64,000 bases of DNA from Ptychodera flava (taxonomy: Eukaryota; Hemichordata; Enteropneusta; Ptychoderidae): contig NC_091933.1 in the NCBI RefSeq assembly GCF_041260155.1, positions 23,280,599-23,344,598 of the forward strand, read 5' to 3'. Position 1 is the stretch's first letter; each line of letters opens with the position of its first letter. The notes beneath the pieces are model-generated. The model saw only the letters and a program-made list of their open reading frames with translations, was not told where the DNA came from and ran no database searches. Position numbers and translations under genes: made by a program. Below are positions 13,000-24,571 of the stretch, piece after piece.

Positions 13000-14700
13000 A
13001 CTGATTGATTTATAATGTTCACATGTAATGATTTGAAAGTCTTTTAAAATTTTCCTTCTTTCATTTAATTTATGCCTCTGCATTGATTGCTTTATAGCCT
13101 GTCTTTATTTTTTTCTCTGCATTGTGTTTGTTGTGCAGATTTGTTATTGTTTGAATATTTTTCATATTAGACCTATTTATTTTATTTGCACAGTTAAAGT
13201 ATAAAATTGTCACTTGTCTAGGATGTTTTATATGTTGAAAACTTTGTGTTTGACATTTATTATTGAATTTGTCGTTTGCTGCCTTTTTTACAATACGAAA
13301 GGTGTGTGTTCCGTTTTTGGCAGGATAAACTTTTATATAAAAGTGGTTCATCACTCAACATGTATGAAATGCAATATTTCATTGCTATTGTAGATGAAAA
13401 CGTGAACAACAATTCGTTGGATATGCCACGGAAATAACATAAAAATTGCACCCATCGACGAAGTGAATTAAGTACAGAAGCAAACGAAATTCGCTGCCAA
13501 TATAATGGTTTAGGGTGCATATATTGTCACTAGCACGAACTTCGTCTGGTTTGTGCATTCCCAGTGTCACACATCAGCGGCAGTGGCCTCCTGAGTTGTA
13601 AACTTAGGCGTGATATTAGTTTTTAGACCGTCTCAAACATTTGGCATAATATGATGTTATGTGCAGAGTTGCAATGGATCGATGAAGGGGTCTGTAAACT
13701 TTAAGGACAGAGAATTGAAATATGTTGCATGAGTAAAATCCACGGCTTAGCTTTATCGCCGAAACGCCTCCGCTACATAACTCATAATAGTCTATAAAGA
13801 CAAGTTTGAAATAAGTCTGAAGGTGTGAAGACAATCCAAGTTCGCATGGCATGCATCCACATGCCTTCAAAGGTGTTGGTGTGGGCAAAGGTTTGAGGAT
13901 CCACAAAATGAAGACAATGATTAGCGGTGAAATGAGAGAACTGAGGAGACTTGGACATCGAAGAATAAGCCCCTACCATTCATCGGAATAATATTTGAAC
14001 CTGTAGGAACAAATCGATAAAGCATTGGCATTACGTGCGCAGGTCAACAGAAATTAAAAAGCAAGCACTAATATCGCGACCAATGACTCCAATCACCAAA
14101 TGTCTATCACTGAGTCGACTCAAGCTGTATTTGGACTTCCGTAACTTGAATTCATTATAGATGGTTTTTTTTTGTTTACATTCGTGTATTCATAAATTTC
14201 CATAATACAGCCTGGCTAAAAATCTATTCGGAGGCATAAGCTTATCGCAAAGATAAAGGAAACAAATTTGTGGACAAAAAATTAAACCAATCAATAACAG
14301 AGTTTGAAATAAAGTACAGGTGTGATTTTCGGTCTGTAGAAGAATTAATGCATTGAAAACATACAAAGATTTTTTGGCCGTCATATTGATTATTATTTGC
14401 ATTTAAATGAACTCTGAATTCTGTTATGTAACTATGTGCCGTCTTTGGCAACGGCTACATTGAAAAGGGGTCAATATGGCTATTGCCCTCGGGGTCAGTT
14501 TGTATATGACAACAAATTTGATGAATAAAACGTGAGAGCGGACATATTGTACCGGGAATGAGACTGCATTAGGCGTATTGCCGCGATCACATGAACTAAC
14601 TAACCCTAACCCTAAAAAGTCTGTGATGGTCTTCGCTCGCTCCGTTCCGACAATTTGGTCAGCTAACCCCAATTTCTGGCCCCAAATGTACTTCACCCAA
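13000..14700. other. Intergenic stretch without a recognised gene
   Basis: AT-rich. Several overlapping short frames but no conserved motif, coding bias or splice pattern. A short TAACCCTAACCCTAA at about 14600 is only two to three units. Confidence 0.5.
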
Positions 14701-14704
14701 TACA

Positions 14705-15795
14705 AATGTTTGATGCCATGATAAACCTATTCTGCTATACTGTACAGAAGTATGGACTGCAGACATATGCACAAATGCAAAACCATACTCACAAACTTAA
14801 CAAACACAATTGAAAAGTTGCACATTAAATTTTGCAAGCACATACTTAAAGTGAATAACAAAGCATCCAACATAGCATGTCTAATGGAACTGGGTAGATA
14901 TCCTCTAATTGTTTCAAGCATAACACAAATGGTCAAATATTGGTTAAAAATAAGTAAGAAATCTGATACAACACTGACTCGTGAGGCTTATGATCTGGGT
15001 TGTCAACTGGACAATGCACATACAGATAATTGGGTGTCAGGAATTAAACAATCGTTGCTGCTCGTAAATATTGGAGATGCCATGAATGTAAAGATAGAAA
15101 ATGACAAACACTTTAAAACTAATTTCAATGTAAAAGTTAAACAGCTATTTGAAAAATGTGCATTTGAATTGATTCATGATGATACCAGACAAGGGCACCA
15201 TAAAAATAAACTTCGCACATACAGAGAGTTGAAAAAAGATTTCTCTCTCGAAAGCTACCTTCATGTTATAAAAAACCCAGATCACAGATCAGCCCTGTGC
15301 AAGTTACGCATTAGTGCACACATACTACACATAGAAACAGGTAGATATAGAAACCTTGATGTCATAGACAGAGCATGCCCAATTTGCCAAAACAAACAAG
15401 TAGAAGATGAGATACATTTTCTTTTTCATTGCAAAGGATACACAGACATTAGACATGATTTTTTCAGTAAACTAAACATTTGTAAAAACGCATTCAGAGG
15501 CACACAAGACCTTGTAAGCATCTTTTCAAGGACAGATAAAGCATCACTATGTGAATTGGGAAAATACATACATACATGTTTTAAACTCAGACAAGACAAA
15601 ATGAAAAAGACAAAGTAAACTATTTATGAACCTTTAATATGTTGACCTCATGTATAGATATTTATATTTATATATATATTATATATACTCTTTCATTGTT
15701 GTTTTTGCAAAACCTTTATTGTACTTTATGATCAAGATCCCAACTGGGATACGATTTCAATAAAGGCTTACTTTTACTTTTACTTTTACTTTTAC
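14705..15795 (+). mobile_element. 5'-truncated LINE with zinc-knuckle reverse transcriptase C-terminus
   Basis: An open frame from 14752 to 15618 (288 codons) encodes the C-terminal part of a non-LTR reverse transcriptase: IEKLHIKFCKHILKVNNKAS, then MELGRYPL, and late in the frame CPICQNKQVEDEIHFLFHC, a C-x2-C-x9-H-x4-C knuckle (zf-RVT type). The catalytic RT domain is missing. Just upstream, FDAMINLFCYTVQKYG in another frame looks like the preceding RT segment after a frameshift, so the element is broken at its 5' end. The 3' UTR contains AATAAAGG and ends in tandem CTTTTA units, a simple tail typical of such elements. Plus strand, intergenic between copies A and B. The clade cannot be fixed from this fragment. 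Confidence 0.85.
15758..15795 (+). repeat. (TTTTAC)n LINE tail
   Basis: Four to five units of CTTTTA directly after the LINE 3' UTR. Confidence 0.8.
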
Positions 15796-15915
15796 AAAAA
15801 CTAAGCAGTCGGAGATTGTTCGGTGATTTGAAGAAAGTGCAAATTTATATTATTTTAACCTTATTAGTTTGCCGGTGCCGCAATTACGGGGCGTCTGTGT
15901 TTTGTGTACGGCGAT

Positions 15916-15959
15916 TTTGACGTCATCAGTTTGTGGCTATACCACTTGTAGAATGCTGC
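15916..15959 (-). repeat. 44 bp block with CRE-like palindrome, copy 2 (inverted)
   Basis: Reverse-complement match, about 43 of 44 bases, to 12551-12594; TGACGTCA at 15918-15925. Immediately next to the strong hairpin at 15971-16084. Confidence 0.75.
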
Positions 15960-15970
15960 CCCGCGCGGCT

Positions 15971-16084
15971 CTTGCTGCGGTTCCGTAGCCCTGCCACTCG
16001 ACTCCCTGGCTGGTTGTGTGGGGACTGGGGGGAGTCCCACACAACCATAGCCAGGGAGTGGCAGGGCTACGGAACCGCAGCAAG
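15971..16084. repeat. Long near-perfect hairpin (about 55 bp arms, tiny loop)
   Basis: CTTGCTGCGGTTCCGTAGCC...GTGTGGGGACT is followed after a few G's by its reverse complement AGTCCCACACAACC...GGAACCGCAGCAAG. Flanks (CCGCGCGG, CGCGCGGC) extend the symmetry. Very GC-rich compared with its surroundings. Confidence 0.88.
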
Positions 16085-16972
16085 CGCGCGGCTCAAGCTG
16101 ATCGCGGCTAGAGCTGTGATGAAAATGTATGTGCTCTGCCTGTGTTTTCCGGGACACTGACACGCCTTGAGAGACGGTTGTGGGCTACCGATCGAACTGC
16201 AGCAAATACAAACCCAAAATACATCAATCGACCAATGGCATGCTGCGCTGTCGGACATATAGGCCTAAAAGAGAAAATAAATTGTTGATACCTGTTTTGC
16301 GTCCGTAACTCAAATGTGAAAATGATTGTGCACTGTGTCTTTGAAACCATCCATGTTGAAACTATTATGCCCTTGCGCGCTTAGTTTGTGCTCAGTATGA
16401 CCTGACCTGGCCCGACCCACAATAAGCACCAAGGTCACGGGAAATAAAAGACTGGACAAACTGACAAAAATTACGCCGGTTAGGCCGGTGCTTTCAAATT
16501 AATGCAGCGCGGAAAATAGTGACCCTTCAAAAGTGTTGCGAGAAAGCAAGTGACCTTACCCAATTTTCATGCACAAAATACAGTAACCCTCCCCCTTCGT
16601 GTCACAATCCATATCAATAATACCTAAGCTTAATGTATTAAATTGACACTTGACATTTTCTATATGTCAAAACGTAGAGAACATATCATGTTTCTTGTTG
16701 AACGATAACAATTTTAGAACTGGACGAAAAACATGTTACTATGTCATCCGTTACATATTAAGACCGCGAAGTAAAGTTACTGAAGGGGAAACGGGCGTTC
16801 CTGAATCTCGATAGTCGAATGCAATACCATGGAAAGAATTTACTTCTTTCTTCGGGAAATACTTGCCTTGTAATCGGGAACTAGCTATCGCTGTAAAGTC
16901 GCTGGTCTTACTCGTTTTATGATCGGCATTGGCTGAAAATGAGAATTATTCTCCAAGGGATTTGCCGACTTA

Positions 16973-18604
16973 GGCCGCGTTCAAAAAAATGGTTAGGGGG
17001 GGGGGGGCTGGAGGAATCGTGATTGAAATCTTAATTTTTTTCAGATCCCCCCCCTCGATACCCTCAAAAATTTTCAAGTCCCCCCCCTCAATACCCTCAA
17101 AAATTTTCAAGTCCCCCCCCAAATTACCATATAGCAGCATATATATTAGGAATGCACGCAGAGTGAAAAAAACATGTAATGTGTCGTTCTGCACGCAAAT
17201 GTTCAACACTACCTCTTATCAGCAGGTTGTAGAGCCATATACCTAGGGCAAGTTCTTAAATTGATTCATTTTTAAATGCATCAGTGAACTTTTTGGATTT
17301 CTCAGTCTAAGCCGACTTAAGTTTATCCAACTGTGGCCAGTTCAATGGCACCAGCTGAAAAGCACACAAAATGACAATCATGAGGGAGTATGAAATTGTG
17401 TATTCTAGCTACGTTTAACCAAATTGTGAAAAAATGAGCACAGTGACCTACTGAAAATTTTTTTTCAAAAGTACAAGACATACAACTTAGATGCCACTTA
17501 TAAAATGTTTTACGAAATTGACAATACTGGAAGGTTAAAATATTCCATGAAATAATGTTTTATCTCAGAAATTTTGGGTGTAATAATGGCAAATTTGATA
17601 AAATAAAAGATTCCATTTAGTCACACATTTTTCCCTTTAAATTAGAGTCTTTACTGTTTAAAGTTTTACTTTTGTGTTATTGGTACAATGAGATGTGAAA
17701 ATTTCATTCACTGCATGAACGTTTTATATATTGATTTTAAGTGATTTTAGAAAAACTGACTTTTCATCATACATTTGTATAAGATCAAGTATGGTGACCC
17801 CATCTTTTTTCTCTAATATTTGATTGTTCTCATATGCCAGAATTCAAAAATCCATGGTTACTGTTAGTCCCCTATGTGTTGCTCTCTGGCTGGATCTTGT
17901 GTACAAGTAGATGTATGTTTCACTGTCAATTGAGTGTCCTATGACCGAAACTCTTCTTAAACTACATCAGAGTCAGAGCTACATGTATCACTGTCACTGC
18001 CAGTATGTAGTAGCAGGGCAGTAGTTGTATTAACTTTTTATTTTGACAATATTTTTGTTCAGTTTATACAATTGTGTTCTTGTTCTACTCCCTACAGAAT
18101 GTTGAGCTATCCAGTATTCAGCTTGCCAACACAGCCTACATGTACCGTGCATTTGCATCATTCAATTATCACCAATATTTAGACAAACGGGCTTTGTTGA
18201 AAAACTGAATATTGTGTTTTTCAGCAGCATGCTGTAGAGAGACACCAAGAAACTGTGTGATAAATTGCATAGAAATATTGAAAATTATCAACAGTTGTAG
18301 CTCCTGCCCCATTACAAGGCCAACTTGTTCTACGAAAATTTAATGACATTCATACATTTTAGACTTTTTTCGAGATTAAAGACATAAAATGAGACAAAGC
18401 GGTTCTGGGTTTTGTTTAATTATTACTAACATTAGAACCATTGGACGACATCAAAATGTTGGGAGTCAAAATATTTTCAGGTCCCCCCCCTATAGGCAGA
18501 GCAAAACTTTCAAGTCCCCCCCTCCACTACCCCAAAAATTTTCGAATCCCCCCCTGAATTCCTCCAGCCCCCCCCCCCCCCTCACCACTTTTTTTGAACG
18601 CGAC
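16973..18604. mobile_element. 1.63 kb TIR element, copy 1 (Harbinger-like, non-autonomous)
   Basis: Begins GGCCGCGTTCAAAAA and ends TTTTTTTGAACGCG(AC), flanked by TTA on both sides, a 3 bp TWA target as in PIF/Harbinger elements. CGACTTA on both sides is a longer alternative target match. Subterminal zones are C/G homopolymer-rich with a repeated CCCTCAAAAATTTTCAAGTC unit. The centre is AT-rich and nearly identical to 46054-47710. No transposase. Near 18098-18208 a CTACAG acceptor-like site precedes a 36-codon open stretch. Confidence 0.75.
18098..18208 (+). other. Exon-like segment inside TIR element copy 1
   Basis: After a pyrimidine-rich TTCTACTCCCTACAG, 36 sense codons (NVELSSIQLANTAYMYRAFA... 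LLKN) and TGA. The second element copy keeps the same 36-codon frame. Not recognised; could be a captured host exon, a transposase remnant, or chance. Confidence 0.3.
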
Positions 18605-19366
18605 TTAGTTATTCAGTAGATAACTTGCTTTGAGTCGAGCCGTACAGATATTCAACAATGATATTGTAGCCGGATTCTTCACCACGTCATATACGACCCA
18701 ACGTTATGAATAATTTGAAAACAGGAAATAGGATACAAAGGCATGGTAACCATTGAACCAGAACTTGATTATGGTGATGATTCGTTGTCATTGACGAGAA
18801 AATTCAACGTTCGACAGTTGTGCCAAGTAAAAGCCATGAAAAAGCTACCCACACCGTGTAGAAACCTTTGCAGAAACCGTTGTCTTACATACCAACAATA
18901 CGTATTATTGGACAGAGTCCTTTATTTCTTAATGCATTGCTCAGAAAACCATACCACTATTGTTAGAAATCAACGCTGTTAGAAAGTGTGCCAGTAAACA
19001 ATAATGGAGATTTATGTCATGATGCTAGAATTCTCATGAACATCATTATAAAATGCGAAAGCCTATACAATGCCAAGCAGTTGTGCTAGAATGTTATGAT
19101 TTCCCTGTGACGGCGCGAACTTTAGATACTTCATCCAATAGTCGATGTGCATTTATTTCGTGAGTTCCTAATGCGAACTAAGGACTGGTCAGTTTCTTCA
19201 GCCTGGGGGGGGGGGGGCGCGGTGGATTATTTTTTTGCCGACGTCAAAAAGTGGCTGACCCCCCCTATTCCAAATTTTGAAAACAGGGTGACCCCCCTAT
19301 TCCAAATTTCTAAAACAGGGTGACCCCCCCCCCCCGGGCGCGACAAAGGTAAAACAAAAGATGGAC

Positions 19367-19372
<6 letters not shown>

Positions 19373-19440
<68 letters not shown>
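19373..19440. repeat. (TA)n microsatellite
   Basis: About 30 TA units. Confidence 0.95.
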
Positions 19441-20119
19441 TTTACATTTTACATATATTTATATTTTAAATAGTCATTCTATGTTTTAGTGAATTGTTGA
19501 CATGTCAGTTGTAAGATAGGAATTTCAAAGTGTCAATCTTAAAGTTTAAATACAGTACATTTTGAATGAGCTGTATTTTGAATGAGCTGTGAATGTATTT
19601 CACACTTTCTCTGCTTAACCAGATGTCCTGAACTGTTGTACAGAAATGGATGTCAATCATTAATATCAAAGAGGAAAAAGCAGTGAATCAAAAACTTTGA
19701 TGGGTGTTAAGACTTGCCAACCATCCAATTAAATCTACTGAGGAGCCATAGAGAGCTTTTTTAGCCAAATCTGATGTGTACAGTGTCTGAGAGGACCTTT
19801 TCTTGTGTAACATTGAAACCATAAAAGCACAGCTAATAATGACAAAAACTGCCTTTTTTAACTGTTATTTTGTTCATAAAAAAGCATCTTTCTACAGAAA
19901 ACCTATGAAACAAAGGAAAATAATTGCATCAATGAGAAGGAAAGATATCTTGTCATTTTTCTATCTCTAAAATAAGTCACTGTATCAAATATATATTGTG
20001 AAATATTTGTGCATGTTGCTTTCTCATACTGAATTCTCACAGAGAGAACAGAAAAGTATCAGGAATTTGTCATCCTTTTCATATGAAATGCAGATTTCAT
20101 AATGGTACACTTTCACTTA

Positions 20120-20405
20120 GCAAACATCAAGATATCTCTGAAAGTATGGCGCCCGAAGGGCGCGCCAAAAAATATGAAACATCCTGATATCTCTGATATA
20201 TATGCCTTGTATATTAAAGTCATGCACCTGAAGGGCATGCTGAAAGATGTATGATATATTAAAGTAATGAGCTTGAAGAGCACGCTGAAAATATTGAACA
20301 TACAGATATCTCTGATGTATGTATGCTTGATATGTTAAAGTTGGGCTTGCTGAAAATATGACTGATTATTAAAGTTACGCGCCCGAAGGGCGCGCCGAAA
20401 AATAC
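20120..20405. repeat. Minisatellite with GC-palindrome hairpins
   Basis: Three to five degenerate units of about 60-90 bp, each with TTAAAGT-x-A-x-GC followed by a GCCCGAAGGGC-type palindrome and GAAAA. Clear palindromes at 20148-20166 and 20378-20396; the middle ones are decayed. Confidence 0.7.
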
Positions 20406-20629
20406 AACTGAATGATGAATTTTGTGGCTGACACTAGCATTTTAGGCAATGATGAGCCTGTGTCAAAATTCAAAAACACACTGACCCCCCCTATTGGGCA
20501 TTTCAAAACATGGTGACCCCCCCTATCACCAAGTCAAAAACAGGTGAACCCCCCCCCCCATGAATCCACCGCCCCCCCCCCCAGGCTGAAGAAACTGACC
20601 AGTCCCTAAAATATACCGAAACAAGTTGC

Positions 20630-21117
20630 AAGAACTATAATTATTTTCTATCACGCCTATCTCATACTGCCAAAATACTGGTCCAGCTAGACTTCAATTT
20701 CTACCCCACATCGCTCGATCTTGTGAGGAGCTGTTTCCAGTATGGTTCTTTTGTCTGGAACCGCTGGCAAAAATCAGATTTTGAATCACTGGACAATGTT
20801 CAACATAAATTCATGAAATGTCTGCGTTTCAAAACTCACATTTCACATAATGCTGTAGGACCATTACGCAGCTCGCTGCGCTATGTTTAAATTACCTACC
20901 TTGCAGCAACGGCGCTCCTATCTTGCCACTATGTTTTAACTCGTGCGCAACTGAGTTGTCACACTTATCAGATGTTTTATCAAAGCATCGCTTTAATGCA
21001 CCTGTGAAAGTTTTGCGCACCTGTCCTACTGTCAGACCAGCCAGTAGCCCCATCGATGTTTATAATTTTCCTCCAATCTTCAGATGTATGAACAATTTTA
21101 CTAGAATAGGTTCGTAA
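20630..21117 (+). mobile_element. LINE remnant (reverse transcriptase C-terminal region, frameshifted)
   Basis: The plus strand contains GSFVWNRWQKSDFESLDNVQ followed by HKFMKCLRFKTHISHN, then, after a frame change, KLPTLQQRRSYLATMF and finally RFNAPVKVLRTCPTVRPASS...IFRCMNNF. These match the layout of non-LTR RT C-termini ('W-x-P...IE-x-VQ-x-KF...LPTL-x-x-RR'). Several frame changes mean it is inactive. Confidence 0.65.
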
Positions 21118-22165
21118 CATTCATATTATTGATATATTTTTAGTGACAGACTGTTTAAGACTGACGTTAGACATGTTACATTTTGCTTTGAGCGAATTTT
21201 ATACACTCGGTTTTAATTTTGAAAATATTTTTCTTTCTTGTTGCTCGCTCTTTGTTTGATTGTCAACTTTTCGCAGTGATTCTTTAAAGTTTCTTTTTGA
21301 GTTTTTTGACGAACCTGTAAATTGAGCTTGATCCAGAAGGATTTCCGTATAAAAAGGTAAAAATAAATTAAAATATGTGAACCCCTTTGTTCGATCTGTG
21401 GGGCTTCTCGAGTGATGCCATTATACGATTGCTGATACTTCCTCACCAAGCCATTCACTCCAGGAAACTGCACCGAAATGGACCACTTTTGACTCTGGCT
21501 TGTCTGTAAAGTGACATTCGAATGAACTTGGAATTTGTTAAAGAGAACTATTGTTGGCACCCGACATTGACTCTGAAGCCTCGTGATTACCAACATAACT
21601 TATGTATATTTTCAAGTCAATCGTGTCTATGAATTTTTCAATGACCTGGTTGTGTACAGCATTTGTCATCTTTGAAAATGATGCAAAATTAAGTATATGG
21701 AAATTTTTGTAAATTTTTCTTCATCAGCCTAGGAAATGATTCTTCTATATCTACAAAACAGCTATGATGCACTACTGACATGTAAGCATACGTAAATACA
21801 AGAGACAATGAATCTGGTATCAGGCGATCGTCACAATCCGAGGTTTTCTCCCTATTGAGGGGTACTCCGAGATCTATAACAGAGTAGACTCACAGGGCAC
21901 ACGAGGTTAACTTGGATTTTTGCTGAAGTGTACGGTTAAACAGCAGAGATGACTACATGAAGACGGGCTCTGTTTCCCCCCCCCCCCCCCCAAAAAAAAA
22001 CCACGCCAACAAAACAATCGTCCTAATGTATGTAGATGGTTTGGAAAATAATCGCAATCATACCAATCCATAATCCAATGACAGTAGGTCAGAATTCGGA
22101 AGACAATAGTTGTTAACATAGACACAAAACAGCACAGTAAATAGACGGTACACAAACAAAGTCAC
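21118..22165. other. Intergenic stretch, no recognised gene
   Basis: A 127-codon open frame on the minus strand (21213-21596) has no recognisable motif and biased composition; not called as a gene. Poly-C/poly-A run near 21977-21999. Confidence 0.45.
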
Positions 22166-22329
22166 ATTCATGAAAGAAAGATATATGGACCTCTGGCCAG
22201 AAGACCAAGAAGTGATGTCAGGTGTTTCGAAAATAGTAAGCGCATCCTGCCCCACATGTGGCACCCGCCATATATCAGTCCAATCACAATCAGTCCCGAC
22301 CATCCATTAGCCTTCCCAATGTTAAGCAG

Positions 22330-22465
22330 CTTGTTTATTGTACAACTTGGATACTTTGTTGTCCTCTTGAAAGTGTTCAGTTTTGTACTTTGTCCGATTT
22401 TGGAATGAACCGTGCCACACTCTCTGCTTGTGTGAGCTGAGTAAAATAAAGATTGATTGATTGAC
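22330..22465 (+). repeat. LINE-type 3' end, copy 1
   Basis: GTTGTCCTCTTGAAAGTG...TTCAGTTTTGTACTTTGTCC ending AATAAAGATTGATTGATTG. About 70 bp is shared with 48534-48602. AATAAAG plus (ATTG)n is a common non-LTR or SINE tail. Confidence 0.55.
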
Positions 22466-23230
22466 AAACTATAGACCCTCCAGAGGGTGCCCAAACAAAC
22501 AATTGCCAATCAGAAGTATAACAAAGACTCTGCCATCGTTCTCATTTGGCATTGTACTCTAGAAAGTTACATAATCTGTATTCATCACACACTTTGGTGT
22601 AGACATTTGCATTATCTCAGAGTCCATCAGCCTCAGCCTGGCAATAGAACCCTGCACTATCAACAAAGAATACACAAAAAAATTTCATCAGCAAAATTTG
22701 TTTAATATGATCATATTTTCGATTTACAGAGAAACATCTGATATGAGTTCTCATTTATTATGAATTTACAATCTTTGCCATTCTCCTGTAAAAGAAGGTG
22801 GATCTATTTGGTAAAAAAATGTATCTTAATAAAGAATCCACTCAAAGTAATCTCTTGATCTGATCAAAATCAGATCAAGAGATTAGTTTGTCTTTTCTGC
22901 AATCATGTTTATGTCTTTACTTCTACAGTCCTCCTCTCTTTTTAACAACAGAAAATTATTGCACGATTAACTAAAAGATTGACCCATCTCTACATCAGAT
23001 TTAATCAGATCGGGTCTGCTTGAAAGAAAAATGCCATACTTTTGGAAACCAATTTAATTGCTTCTGTGACCTCATCTAAATCTTTCAAAAAAGATCACAA
23101 TTTGGATTGTCTACAATGGATACAGTCGATACTTGCTTTCAATAAAAATGATTGTATATTTTCTGAGATCAGTGAAAATCTTCCTCTTATTTCAATGCAT
23201 GACTCCTAAGTATTCCTGAAGTTTCTCAAG

Positions 23231-23236
23231 TTTATT
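23231..23236 (-). promoter_or_regulatory. Candidate polyadenylation signal, copy B
   Basis: AATAAA on the minus strand about 190 nt after the TAG of copy B. Confidence 0.35.
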
Positions 23237-24487
23237 TAAAACATTTACTGAAATACAACATGATTGTGTCGTTTTGTTGGTAAAGTACAAATTATTACTT
23301 ACATTAACATCAAGAAAGCACAATCACTGTATCAGAGACCCTATATTAAATTCAAATGAATTTTATATCAAGGAATAGAGCATGTCAATGAAAACTTATT
23401 TTTCCATCGCTAATTTTTGGAACCCTAATTGTTATCTCGTATTTTCTCATAAGCATAGGCTACTTTGAGCAATGTAGACTCATCAAACTTCCTTCCAACC
23501 ATCATCATGCCAACAGGTAGTCCATCAGAAAACCCAGTATTAATGGTTAGGGCAGGATGACCAGTTACATTGTATGGACAAGTGTTGGTACTGATGTTGG
23601 CCATCCTGCTGAAAACATCTGCAGTGACAAACACGAAGAATGTTATTGTTATTTTGTTACTAAACAAAGAACGGGTGTATATCTCAGTGTTATGGTGAAC
23701 TCAATTTGTAACAAACAACTTTAAAAGAGATGACGAATGAAATGTGAATTACAGTCCTAGACATATTGACTCACATTTAGGAATAATATTGTTCTTTCAC
23801 AGGCTCTAAATCCCTACATTTTGTTTATTCGATCATACATGGCTGTTTAAAAAGTAAAATCACAATGATACAGTCAACCTTACACAATTAAGTTGTGTAC
23901 TAACCTGATGCAGTCATTTCTCCTTTGGGTAATTTTGGTGCCTTGAATGGGATTGTAGGCATCACCAACACTTCATAATCCTCCAATATCTTGTCAAATA
24001 CCCGGGTCAAGTCCATACGAATGTTCTGTGCTTTTGCATAGAAGTAACCTCCATATTCTTGGTTCAAGTAATCTCCAAAGAGCAAGGTCGCCTGTATAAC
24101 ATCATGGAACAGAAAACTGATCATACTTCTGACTATCAGGTGATAGAGGTTAGAATGAACATATCCCCCTTTCCACGTAGATACACATTTTAAAGTTTTT
24201 AGAAACATAATTTTGAAAAATTTGTCTGAAATTTCTTTGACCTGTACTCAGCTAATGAAAATATGCATGTATGTAACCCTCCCAAAATAATGTATGAGCT
24301 CTAGCAAATTCTGACAATACTTTGCTCTTCTACAGTTTATGTAAGATCATTTGACACATACTGAGAAAACTAAGTAATTACTTTTGAAAATTTGGGAACT
24401 AAGAATTTGATTTTTTGAATTGAGTTAAAAACACCAGAAAACATGAGTCAGTTCAGCATTTAAATATCAGTAAACTTTTTTTCTTAA

Positions 24488-24571
24488 CCATTTCACCCCC
24501 AGTTCCCTGTGTACAGGTCCAACTTTACCATAGAAAACATGGATTTGGGACAAACCATGGCGGTGAAAGGG
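24488..24571. mobile_element. 84 bp TTAA-flanked miniature element
   Basis: TTAA-CCATTTCACC...GGTGAAAGGG-TTAA, with inverted ends and a perfect TTAA target duplication; piggyBac-type signature. Last intron region of copy B. Confidence 0.65.

Larger units (their letters stand above)
19182..20606. mobile_element. 1.4 kb TIR element with poly-C/poly-G subterminal zones
   Basis: Left end GGACTGGTCAGTTTCTTCAG and right end GAAGAAACTGACCAGTCCC are inverted repeats, each followed inward by a long G (or C) run and CGGTGGATT. TAA flanks both sides. Interior: a (TA)n tract at 19373-19440 and a small minisatellite with GCGCCCGAAGGGCGC hairpins. No transposase frame. Relatives: a fragment at 48734-48960 (reverse orientation) and a decayed one at about 38015-38212. 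Confidence 0.75.

Noticed and set aside
14590..14620. TAACCCTAACCC telomere-like sequence
   Set aside because: Only two to three units; not evidence of a telomere or interstitial telomeric array.
15864..16163. Overlapping 75-99 codon frames on both strands
   Set aside because: Explained by the long GC-rich inverted repeat; no homology recognised.
16989..17246. Overlapping frames rich in PPSIPSKIFKS / GGDLKIFEGIE repeats
   Set aside because: Translation of the homopolymer-rich subterminal repeats of the TIR element, not a gene.
21213..21596. 127-codon open frame on the minus strand
   Set aside because: Lys/Gln-rich, no recognisable motif, no splice or paralog support; likely chance in AT-rich DNA.
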